Assembly: GCA_937919795.1 (NCBI GenBank)
Contig: CALFOA010000110.1
Coordinates: forward strand, 1-7,397
DNA: 7,397 nucleotides
Origin: an uncultured Neisseria sp.
Lineage (GTDB): Bacteria > Pseudomonadota > Gammaproteobacteria > Burkholderiales > Neisseriaceae
Reading direction: 5' to 3'
The notes under the pieces were generated by a model. It was given only the letters and a program-made list of their open reading frames with translations, was not told the DNA's origin and did no database searches. Position numbers and translations under genes: made by a program. Positions 1-5,653 of the stretch are shown here, one piece after another. Every line of letters begins with the position of its first letter. Position 1 is the stretch's first letter.

Positions 1-67
1 AAAGAAGCAGTAGTCTGCATCAGTGTGTTGTGGTTGGTTTCCGACTTGCTTGATGGTCACTTGAAGG
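1..67. other. unassigned left edge, tail of an upstream region
   Basis: No gene can be recognised here. On the plus strand one frame stops at 11-13 (TAG, after Lys-Lys-Gln) and another at 51-53 (TGA), so either could be the last codons of an upstream plus-strand gene. The third frame runs open into the mnmA region but resembles nothing and crosses a terminator. The minus strand also has an open frame across 1-60. The terminator hairpin that follows, with its T-run on the plus strand, favours a plus-strand gene ending here. Confidence 0.3.
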
Positions 68-118
68 AATGCCTGTCTGAAAAAGCAGATAGAGCTATTT
101 TTTCAAATAGGCATTTTT
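68..118 (+). terminator. DUS-derived intrinsic terminator with one decayed arm
   Basis: A perfect uptake sequence (70-81) is followed by an inverted copy at 102-113 that differs at two positions, both transitions. The RNA can still fold: 68-84 pairs with 99-115, with one G-U pair (75/108) and one C-A mismatch (77/106), and a short T-run follows at 114-118. This is the usual neisserial arrangement of paired DUS copies behind a gene, here closing whatever lies to the left of the window. Confidence 0.7.
70..81 (+). repeat. DNA uptake sequence, TG-wad dialect (perfect)
   Basis: TGCCTGTCTGAA, preceded by A. It is the intact arm of the 68-118 hairpin and is read in the plus direction. DUS are recognised by the minor pilin ComP during natural transformation in Neisseriaceae. 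Confidence 0.9.
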
Positions 119-211
119 ACCTTTCTCAGCCGCCTACAACGGAAAATAACACAGAGTCAAACGGCTCTATGTTAAAATTCTACCTTTTCAATCTGCAATT
201 TCCCTTTTTTC
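119..211 (+). other. mnmA leader, AT-rich
   Basis: An AT-rich stretch between the upstream terminator and mnmA must hold the mnmA promoter if the terminator works. The best -10-like hexamers are TATGTT (168-173) and TAAAAT (173-178), but neither has a convincing -35 box at 16-18 bp. No Shine-Dalgarno sequence precedes the start; the bases just before it are a pyrimidine run (201-211). No conserved RNA element was recognised. Confidence 0.35.
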
Positions 212-1312
212 ATGACTATGCAAACGCCCGTACAAAATATCGTGGTCGGTTTATCCGGCGGCGTGGATTCCTCTGTTACCGCTTATCTTCTCAAGCAACA
301 GGGGCATCTGGTGCGCGGCGTGTTTATGCAAAACTGGGAAGACGATGATAACGACGAATATTGCAGCATCAAGGAAGATTCTTTTGATGCGATTGCGGTG
401 GCCGATATTGTCGGTATCGACATTGATATTGTAAATTTCGCCGCGCAATATAAAGATAAAGTATTTGCCTATTTCCTGCAGGAATACCGCGCCGGCCGTA
501 CGCCGAATCCCGATGTGTTGTGCAATGCCGAAATCAAGTTTAAATGCTTTCTCGATTATGCCTTGGCCGAAGGCGCGGATGTGATTGCTACCGGCCATTA
601 TGCCCGCAAAGAAGTACGCAACGGCGTGCATTACCTGCTCAAGGGCTTGGATGCCAATAAAGACCAAAGCTATTTTCTTTACCGCTTGCAGCCGCACCAA
701 TTGGCGCACGCCATTTTTCCGCTCGGCGATTTGGAAAAGCCGGAAGTACGCCGTTTGGCGGCGGAAGCCAAGCTGCCGACCGCGGCCAAGAAAGACAGTA
801 CCGGTATCTGCTTTATCGGCGAGCGGCCGTTCCGTGAATTTTTGCAGCAATACCTGCCGACCGAACCCGGCGATATGGTGACGCCCGAAGGCAAAAAAGT
901 CGGCGAACACGTCGGTCTGATGTTTTATACTTTGGGGCAACGCAAAGGTTTGGGCATAGGTGGCGCGGGCGAGCCGTGGTTTGTGGCCGGCAAGGATTTA
1001 GGCCAAAATCAATTAATCGTGGTACAAGGACACGATCATCCACTGCTCTACACCCAAAGCTTGGTGATGAACGATTTAAGCTGGACGTTGCCGCAAAAGC
1101 CGTCGGAAGGCCGCTATACTTGCAAAACGCGCTACCGCATGGCCGATGCGTCGTGCGAATTGCGCTATCTGGATGAAGACACCGCAGAGTTGGTGTTTGA
1201 CGAACCGCAGTGGGCAGTGACACCCGGCCAGTCGGCGGTGTTGTACGACGGCGATATTTGTTTGGGCGGCGGAGTGATTATGAGCACTGATAAGCCGGTC
1301 ATTGTGAAATAA
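212..1312 (+). CDS. mnmA: tRNA-specific 2-thiouridylase MnmA
   Basis: A cytosolic enzyme of 366 aa, the family's usual length. It makes the 2-thio group of 2-thiouridine at the wobble position (U34) of tRNA-Lys, tRNA-Glu and tRNA-Gln, using ATP and sulfur relayed from IscS through the Tus proteins. The N-terminal PP-loop ATP-pyrophosphatase motif SGGVDSS lies at residues 15-21. The motif NPDVLCN supplies Asp101 and catalytic Cys104, and [11 protein letters not shown] supplies the second Cys200; spacing matches the E. coli pair Cys102/Cys199. The C-terminal half has the family's [11 protein letters not shown] and [11 protein letters not shown] segments. Two start codons, 212 and 218, lie in frame and neither has a Shine-Dalgarno sequence. 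Homologue length does not separate them, so 212 is a choice. fadD follows after 54 bp without a clear terminator, so the two may be cotranscribed. Nothing is missing or broken. Confidence 0.97.
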   Translation: MTMQTPVQNIVVGLSGGVDSSVTAYLLKQQGHLVRGVFMQNWEDDDNDEYCSIKEDSFDAIAVADIVGIDIDIVNFAAQYKDKVFAYFLQEYRAGRTPNPDVLCNAEIKFKCFLDYALAEGADVIATGHYARKEVRNGVHYLLKGLDANKDQSYFLYRLQPHQLAHAIFPLGDLEKPEVRRLAAEAKLPTAAKKDSTGICFIGERPFREFLQQYLPTEPGDMVTPEGKKVGEHVGLMFYTLGQRKGLGIGGAGEPWFVAGKDLGQNQLIVVQGHDHPLLYTQSLVMNDLSWTLPQKPSEGRYTCKTRYRMADASCELRYLDEDTAELVFDEPQWAVTPGQSAVLYDGDICLGGGVIMSTDKPVIVK

Positions 1313-1328
1313 ATTAATCAAAACATGA

Positions 1329-1340
1329 TGCCTGTCTGAA
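1329..1340 (+). repeat. DNA uptake sequence, TG-wad dialect (perfect)
   Basis: TGCCTGTCTGAA preceded by A, in the short mnmA-fadD gap. Its first half forms one arm of the 1330-1350 hairpin. Confidence 0.9.
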
Positions 1341-1350
1341 AAAAACAGGC
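1330..1350 (+). other. half-DUS hairpin between mnmA and fadD
   Basis: GCCTGT (1330-1335) is complementary to ACAGGC (1345-1350), giving a 6-bp stem with a 9-nt loop. No T-run follows, and the fadD ribosome binding site (AGGAAG, 1357-1362) begins only 7 bases later. It is therefore unlikely to be a strong terminator. It could attenuate readthrough into fadD, or protect the mnmA message, or simply be the remnant of a lost inverted DUS. Confidence 0.45.
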
Positions 1351-1366
1351 GCACACAGGAAGCATT

Positions 1367-3040
1367 ATGGAAAAAATCTGGCTCCAGAGTTACGAAGCAG
1401 GTATTGAAGCGGAAATCGACGCCAACCGTTTTCAATCCATCGTCGATGTGTTTCAGCAAAGCGTGGATAAATTCGGCAGTAAAAGCGCGTTTCAAAATAT
1501 GGATACAACGCTGAGCTATGCCGAAACTGGCAAGCTGGTGACCGATTTTGCCGCTTATCTGCAAAATGTGTTGAAACTGCCGCGCGGCGAGCGGGTGGCG
1601 ATTATGATGCCCAATGTGTTGCAATATCCGATTGCGCTGTTTGGTGCGTTGAAAGCCGGTTTGGTGGTGGTGAACACCAATCCGCTCTATACCCCGCGTG
1701 AGTTGGAACATCAGTTGAACGACAGCGGCGCCACCACCATTATCGTGCTGGAAAACTTTGCCAATACGCTGGAATTGGTGCTGCCGCGTACCCAAATCAA
1801 AAACGTAATTATTGCCAGCATGGGCGATATGTTCGGCCTGCTCAAAGGCACGCTGATGAATTTTGTGGTGCGCAAAGTGAAAAAAATGGTGCCGCCATAC
1901 CGAATTGACGGTGCGATTGCGTTCAGACAGGCATTGAAAGCCGGTGCCGCACAAACGTTTAAACCAGTAGTATTGAGCTTGAGCGACACCGCTTTCCTGC
2001 AATACACCGGCGGCACCACCGGCGTGGCCAAAGGTGCGGTGCTTAGTCATGGCAATATCTGCGCCAATATGCAGCAGGCGGCCGAGTGGATTAAAAACCT
2101 GCTCAAACCCGGCGAAGAAACGGTGATTGCCGCGCTGCCGCTGTATCATATTTTCGCGCTCACCGTGAACCTGATGATTTTCACCCAGGCCGGTTCGCGC
2201 ATTCTGCTGATTACCAATCCGCGCGACATGAACGGTTTTATCGGCGACCTGAAGAAAAACCGCATCAGCGTGTTTATTGGCGTGAATACTTTATTCAACG
2301 GCATGGTGAACCAGCCCGCTTTTGCCGAAGTCGATTTTTCCCAGCTTAAGCTCACCTTGGGTGGCGGCATGGCCACTCAACGTGCGGTGGCGGAAAAATG
2401 GAAAGAAGTCACCGGCACGCCGATTGTCGAAGCCTACGGCCTTACCGAAGCCAGCCCCGGCGTGTGCTGTAACCCCTTGAATATTCCCGCTTATACCGGC
2501 AGCATCGGTTTGCCGGTGCCTTCTACCGAAATCGAATTGCGCGATGCCGATGGCAAGGAAGTGGCCGCCGGCCAGCCGGGCGAAATGTGGATACGCGGCC
2601 CGCAGGTGATGCAGGGCTATTGGCAGCGGGACGATGAAACGGCTAAAGTGCTTGATGAACGCGGCTTTCTGGCTACCGGCGACATCGCCGTGATGGATGA
2701 AAAAGGCTGGTTCAAACTGGTCGACCGCAAAAAGGATTTGATTGTGGTATCCGGCTTTAATGTGTATCCCAACGAAATCGAAGACGTGGTGGCCGCTCAC
2801 CCGAAAGTGATGGAAACCGCCTGTATTGGCGTTTCCAGCGAAAAAACCGGCGAAGCGCTCAAATTGTTTGTGGTGGCGAAAGACGAAAGCCTGACTGCGG
2901 AAGAACTTGTCGACTACTGCCGCAGCCAGCTAACCGGTTACAAAGTGCCGCGCGATATTGAGTTCCGCAAGGAATTACCGAAATCGAATGTGGGCAAAAT
3001 TTTGCGCCGCGAATTACGCGATTCGGTAGAGAAAAAATAA
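1367..3040 (+). CDS. fadD: long-chain fatty acid-CoA ligase FadD
   Basis: Activates long-chain fatty acids to acyl-CoA through an acyl-adenylate, at the inner face of the cytoplasmic membrane. The product feeds beta-oxidation or lipid synthesis. At 557 aa it has the length of E. coli FadD. ANL-superfamily motifs appear in order: the ATP-binding loop YTGGTTGVAKG (213-223), YGLTEASP (357-364), ATGDI (436-440), the hinge and fatty-acid signature region DRKKDLIVVSGFNVYPNE (453-470), and NVGKILRREL with the probable adenylation lysine K544. The start is supported by AGGAAG four bases upstream. It lies 54 bp behind mnmA and is closed by a strong terminator. A perfect DUS sits inside the gene in frame, encoding F186-R-Q-A189. 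Substrate chain length cannot be read from sequence. The product of the neighbouring acyltransferase operon might use its acyl-CoA, which is inference. Confidence 0.95.
   Translation: MEKIWLQSYEAGIEAEIDANRFQSIVDVFQQSVDKFGSKSAFQNMDTTLSYAETGKLVTDFAAYLQNVLKLPRGERVAIMMPNVLQYPIALFGALKAGLVVVNTNPLYTPRELEHQLNDSGATTIIVLENFANTLELVLPRTQIKNVIIASMGDMFGLLKGTLMNFVVRKVKKMVPPYRIDGAIAFRQALKAGAAQTFKPVVLSLSDTAFLQYTGGTTGVAKGAVLSHGNICANMQQAAEWIKNLLKPGEETVIAALPLYHIFALTVNLMIFTQAGSRILLITNPRDMNGFIGDLKKNRISVFIGVNTLFNGMVNQPAFAEVDFSQLKLTLGGGMATQRAVAEKWKEVTGTPIVEAYGLTEASPGVCCNPLNIPAYTGSIGLPVPSTEIELRDADGKEVAAGQPGEMWIRGPQVMQGYWQRDDETAKVLDERGFLATGDIAVMDEKGWFKLVDRKKDLIVVSGFNVYPNEIEDVVAAHPKVMETACIGVSSEKTGEALKLFVVAKDESLTAEELVDYCRSQLTGYKVPRDIEFRKELPKSNVGKILRRELRDSVEKK
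1922..1933 (-). repeat. intragenic DNA uptake sequence inside fadD
   Basis: TTCAGACAGGCA on the plus strand (with T following) is a perfect minus-oriented DUS. It coincides with codons 186-189 of fadD (Phe-Arg-Gln-Ala) in the linker before the ATP-binding loop, a position where the protein evidently tolerates these residues. Confidence 0.9.
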
Positions 3041-3053
3041 AGTTGGCCATCAC

Positions 3054-3101
3054 AATGCCTGTCTGAAAACGGATTCAATAAGTTTTCAGACAGGCATTTT
3101 T
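3054..3101 (+). terminator. perfect DUS inverted-repeat terminator after fadD
   Basis: Two perfect uptake sequences face each other (3056-3067 plus, 3085-3096 minus). Bases 3054-3070 and 3082-3098 are exactly complementary over 17 bp, separated by an 11-nt loop, and the T-run at 3097-3101 follows. It starts 14 bases after the fadD stop. This is a strong intrinsic terminator that also presents two DUS copies. Confidence 0.9.
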
Positions 3102-3122
3102 AGCAAGCGTGTTTTCGGCAAA

Positions 3123-3134
3123 TGCCTGCCTGAA
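3123..3134 (+). repeat. variant DNA uptake sequence (one mismatch)
   Basis: TGCCTGCCTGAA differs from the window's consensus only by C for T at position 7. The CTG core near the 3' end is kept. It lies alone 27 bases behind the terminator; AT-rich sequence follows but no inverted partner. Confidence 0.6.
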
Positions 3135-3208
3135 ACATTTTTTAGCCAATTCAATCTATAAACAAATGCCGTTGATGCAAACACATCGCAAATAACAAAA
3201 TCTTCAGC

Positions 3209-3237
3209 TTGGCAAGCGACGGCGAACACTATAAGAT
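3209..3237 (+). promoter_or_regulatory. candidate sigma70 promoter of the phospholipid operon
   Basis: TTGGCA (3209-3214) and TAAGAT (3232-3237) are separated by 17 bp, 33 bases ahead of the first gene; an overlapping TATAAG (3230-3235) is an alternative -10. The strong terminator upstream means the operon needs its own promoter here. No operator-like repeat was seen next to it. Confidence 0.45.
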
Positions 3238-3270
3238 TCCCACCACCAAACCGAATAACGAGGAAAGAAT

Positions 3271-3924
3271 ATGTCTAGTGAAAACCGCCGCCCGATTGCG
3301 GCGCGGCAAAACCGATTGAGCCAGCGTTTTGCGCATTGGCTGGCGGTAAAGAAAATTTTAACGCCCAACCAGATTTCGCTGTTGAGCGTGCTGTTCGCCG
3401 CTTTTGGCGCGCTTTTTTTATGCCTGAGCGCTTATCCGGCCGCTTTGATCGCAGCGGCAGTATGCGTACAGTTGCGGCTGCTGTGTAATCTGTTTGACGG
3501 CATGGTGGCGGTGGAAGGTGGCATGAAAACGCCCGGTGGCGAGCTGTTTAACGAGTTTCCAGACCGCGCGGCAGACAGCCTGTTTCTAGTGGCATTGGGC
3601 TATGGCGCGGGCTTGGGTTGGTTGGGCTGGCTCGGCGCTTTGTTGGCGGCGCTTACTGCTTATATCCGCATTTTCGGCGGCAGCTTGGGTTTGCCGCAAA
3701 GCTTTCGCGGGCCGATGGCCAAGCAACACCGCATGGCTTTGTTGACGGCAGCGTGTTTGTTCGGCGCTTGGGAAGTGGCGGCCAATCAGAGTGAGTATGT
3801 ATTGCAGGCGGCGGCCGGGCTGATTGCCGTCGGTAGCGCGGCGACTTGCTGGTTGCGCAGCCGCGATATTTACCGCGAACTGCACCGTCGCGCCGCCGTT
3901 GCACCGCAGGAGGCTACCGAATGA
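3271..3924 (+). CDS. CDP-alcohol phosphatidyltransferase-like membrane protein, variant active site
   Basis: A 217-aa integral membrane protein of the CDP-alcohol phosphatidyltransferase family, whose members move a phosphatidyl group from CDP-diacylglycerol to an alcohol. The diagnostic pattern is D-x2-D-G-x2-A-R-x8-G-x3-D-x3-D. Here the spacing is exact but three positions differ: N73 for the first Asp, D76-G77, A80, V81 for Arg, G90, N94 for the third Asp, D98. As I recall it, E. coli YnbA also has Asn at both Asp positions, so this looks like a subfamily and not decay. A second conserved stretch, FRGPMAKQHRM, is at 145-155. Hydrophobic segments are near 34-52, 55-70, 102-127, 157-169 and 178-194. 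AGGAAAG (3261-3267) supports the start. The stop overlaps the next start (ATGA). The head group is unknown, and non-catalytic or altered metal use is possible. Confidence 0.8.
   Translation: MSSENRRPIAARQNRLSQRFAHWLAVKKILTPNQISLLSVLFAAFGALFLCLSAYPAALIAAAVCVQLRLLCNLFDGMVAVEGGMKTPGGELFNEFPDRAADSLFLVALGYGAGLGWLGWLGALLAALTAYIRIFGGSLGLPQSFRGPMAKQHRMALLTAACLFGAWEVAANQSEYVLQAAAGLIAVGSAATCWLRSRDIYRELHRRAAVAPQEATE
3908..3913 (+). promoter_or_regulatory. ribosome binding site that fixes the acyltransferase start
   Basis: A perfect AGGAGG lies 7 bases before ATG 3921, inside the end of the preceding gene. It decides against the earlier in-frame ATG at 3846, which would give a long overlap with the phosphatidyltransferase gene. 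Confidence 0.85.
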
Positions 3925-4607
3925 AAGCGCGTATCAAAAAACATCTGGCTTGGCTGATCGACCAACTGCTGTGCCTGTTCGTTTCCTTTATCACCGGCGT
4001 GCGCCCCAAGCGCGCGGCGGCTCTGCCTTTCGGTACCCAGCATAAAGTGTATTACGCCAACCACGGCAGCCACGGCGATTTTGTGCTGGTGTGGATTTCG
4101 CTGCCGCGCCGTTGGCGTATTCATACCCGGCCGGTGGCCGGTGCGGATTATTGGCTGACCGGCCGTTTCAAACGATTCATTATCCAAAACGTATTCAATG
4201 CCTTACTGATTGCGCGCAACAGCGACAACCCGCGTGAGATTACCGAGCAGATGCGTGTGTCGCTGGAAGCGGGCGATTCGCTGATTATTTTCCCGGAAGG
4301 CACGCGCAATACTGACGACAACACGGTGTTGCTGCCGTTTAAAACCGGCATTTACCACTTGGCTGCCAGCCGCCCGGATACCGAGTTTGTGCCGATCTGG
4401 ATCCATAACATCAACCGCGTGCTGCCCAAGGGCAAAGTGCTGCCGGTGCCTTTGCTGTGTGATGTGAAAATCGGCGAGGCTTTGCGCTTGCAGGAAGGTG
4501 AGAGCAAAGAGGCGTTTCTGGAACGCAGCCGCAATGCTTTATTGGCGCTGGCACCGCACGATACGCGCCAGCCGTCTGTATTAAATGAAGGGGAACGTCA
4601 TGAATAA
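3921..4607 (+). CDS. PlsC-type 1-acylglycerol-3-phosphate acyltransferase
   Basis: A 228-aa member of the PlsC/LPLAT acyltransferase family, expected to acylate lysophosphatidate (or a similar lysolipid) to phosphatidate at the inner membrane. The catalytic HX4D box is H48-G-S-H-G-D53 within NHGSHGD. The glycerolipid phosphate-binding motif is FPEGTR (124-129), and the later hydrophobic block with conserved proline is VPIWIHNIN (157-165). A hydrophobic N-terminal segment (about 9-27) probably anchors it. The ATGA overlap with the upstream gene and the 8-bp overlap with the downstream gene mark translational coupling. Its partners are a CDP-DAG-using enzyme and a CDP-DAG synthase, so it likely supplies their phosphatidate. 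This may be a second acyltransferase beside a housekeeping plsC elsewhere in the genome, which the window cannot show. Acyl donor (CoA or ACP) is not visible. Confidence 0.88.
   Translation: MKARIKKHLAWLIDQLLCLFVSFITGVRPKRAAALPFGTQHKVYYANHGSHGDFVLVWISLPRRWRIHTRPVAGADYWLTGRFKRFIIQNVFNALLIARNSDNPREITEQMRVSLEAGDSLIIFPEGTRNTDDNTVLLPFKTGIYHLAASRPDTEFVPIWIHNINRVLPKGKVLPVPLLCDVKIGEALRLQEGESKEAFLERSRNALLALAPHDTRQPSVLNEGERHE
4588..4593 (+). promoter_or_regulatory. ribosome binding site that fixes the cytidylyltransferase start
   Basis: AAGGGG lies 6 bases before ATG 4600. The alternative in-frame ATG at 4585 would place this sequence inside the coding region and has no comparable site of its own, so 4600 is preferred. 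Confidence 0.7.
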
Positions 4608-5565
4608 TACGCTTATTGCGCTGGATAGCGGCAGCCAGCCGCCGCAGATTGCCACGATTTTTATCGGCGTGTTTGCCGTGTTGCTGCTGGCGAGCATCAT
4701 CGGCCAGTTTCTCAAACGCCGCCACGGCGCGGCCAACGATACGGTGAGCAATTTAAACAGCCGCATTTATGCTTGGTGGCTGATGAGCTTGGTATTGCTG
4801 TTTGCCTTCTGGCTCGGCCGCATCGGTACCACCGTATTGTTTTTCCTGATTTCGTTCGCCGCGTTGCGCGAATTTATGAGCCTGGTGTACAACCGCCGCA
4901 GCGATTACAGCAGCATGGTGATGTGTTTTTATCTGCTGCTGCCGGTGCAATATTATTTTGTGCTAGACCAATGGTACGGCATGTTTTCGATTTTTATCCC
5001 GGTGTACGGCTTTTTGCTGCTGCCGATTGTCGCCAGCATGAGCGGCGACACCGCCTCGTTTCTCGAGCGTACCGCCAAAACGCAATGGATGGCGATGGTG
5101 TGCATTTTCTGCCTGTCGCACGTGCCCGCGCTGCTGTTTTTAGACTTGGACAACTTCGATAATGCCAACAACATCCTGCTGCTGATCTTCATGATCGGCG
5201 TGGTGCAGGCCAGCGACGTGTTGCAATATGTGTGGGGCAAGTTGGTGGGCGGCGCCAAAATCATGCCCAGCCTGTCGCCCTCGAAAACCGTTTCCGGCAC
5301 CGTCGGCGGCATTGCCTCGGCCACGCTGCTCGCCGCGCTGATGGCACCGATTACGCCGTTTAATATGTGGCAAGCCGCCTTAATCGGCCTGATTATCTGC
5401 CTGATGGGCTTTTTCGGCGGGCTGGTGATGTCGGCCATCAAACGCGATTACGGCGTGAAAGACTGGGGGCATATGATCCAAGGCCACGGCGGTATGCTGG
5501 ATCGGGTGGATTCGATTTGCTTTGCCGCGCCGGTGTTTTTCCATATTGTGCGCTATTTTTGGTAA
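4600..5565 (+). CDS. phosphatidate cytidylyltransferase (CdsA/YnbB type)
   Basis: A polytopic inner-membrane enzyme of 321 aa that condenses phosphatidate with CTP to give CDP-diacylglycerol. The C-terminal family signature spans 278-304: S278-A-I-K-R, K287-D288, then I293-Q-G-H296-G-G, and D301-R-V-D304. Only the position before G295 departs from the common pattern, with Gln where E. coli CdsA has Pro. An upstream conserved region, from D206 through GK (213-214) to SPSKT (226-230), is also typical. About eight or nine hydrophobic segments run from 17 to 277. It overlaps the acyltransferase gene by 8 bp and is the last gene before a bidirectional terminator. By its neighbours it resembles the E. 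coli ynbA-ynbB arrangement more than the housekeeping cdsA, so a symbol is not assigned. The enzymatic call is firm; the special role of the operon is inferred. Confidence 0.9.
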   Translation: MNNTLIALDSGSQPPQIATIFIGVFAVLLLASIIGQFLKRRHGAANDTVSNLNSRIYAWWLMSLVLLFAFWLGRIGTTVLFFLISFAALREFMSLVYNRRSDYSSMVMCFYLLLPVQYYFVLDQWYGMFSIFIPVYGFLLLPIVASMSGDTASFLERTAKTQWMAMVCIFCLSHVPALLFLDLDNFDNANNILLLIFMIGVVQASDVLQYVWGKLVGGAKIMPSLSPSKTVSGTVGGIASATLLAALMAPITPFNMWQAALIGLIICLMGFFGGLVMSAIKRDYGVKDWGHMIQGHGGMLDRVDSICFAAPVFFHIVRYFW

Positions 5566-5578
5566 TTCGGTTGTCCAG

Positions 5579-5624
5579 AAAACCATGCCTGTCTGAAAAA
5601 GTTTTTTCAGACAGGCATGGTTTT
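5579..5624. terminator. bidirectional DUS palindrome terminator between convergent genes
   Basis: Bases 5579-5600 and 5603-5624 are perfect 22-base reverse complements, with perfect uptake sequences at 5586-5597 (plus) and 5606-5617 (minus). The arms begin with AAAA and end with TTTT, giving a U-run to transcripts from either side. It lies 13 bases behind the cytidylyltransferase stop and 29 bases from the cysG stop, in a convergent gap. The inner A/T pairs would open to form the loop. Confidence 0.9.
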
Positions 5625-5653
5625 ATGATTAGGTTCTTTTAGACAACGGTCAT

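Noticed and set aside
25..348. Plus-strand open frame crossing the left terminator into mnmA
   Set aside because: It reads through a terminator hairpin and overlaps mnmA out of frame, with no resemblance to a protein.
251..940. Minus-strand open frame (229 codons) opposite mnmA
   Set aside because: It is a shadow of the conserved mnmA reading frame with no recognisable domain.
1076..2149. Long minus-strand open frame (357 codons) opposite mnmA and fadD
   Set aside because: It runs antisense to two firmly identified genes, spans their intergenic gap, resembles no family and is rich in His, Gln and Arg as shadows of GC-biased genes usually are.
3413..3419. T7 run inside the phosphatidyltransferase-like gene as a phase-variable tract
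   Set aside because: Seven bases is short for slipped-strand switching, the frame is intact, and the product is not a surface antigen or modifier of a usual phase-variable type.
3846..3920. Earlier in-frame start for the acyltransferase
   Set aside because: It would overlap the upstream gene by 79 bases; the perfect AGGAGG before 3921 and the ATGA overlap fit the later start.
69..5624. DUS copies read as a CRISPR array or insertion-sequence ends
   Set aside because: Spacing is irregular, orientation varies, copies flank no transposase, and the 12-mer is the known uptake sequence of this family.
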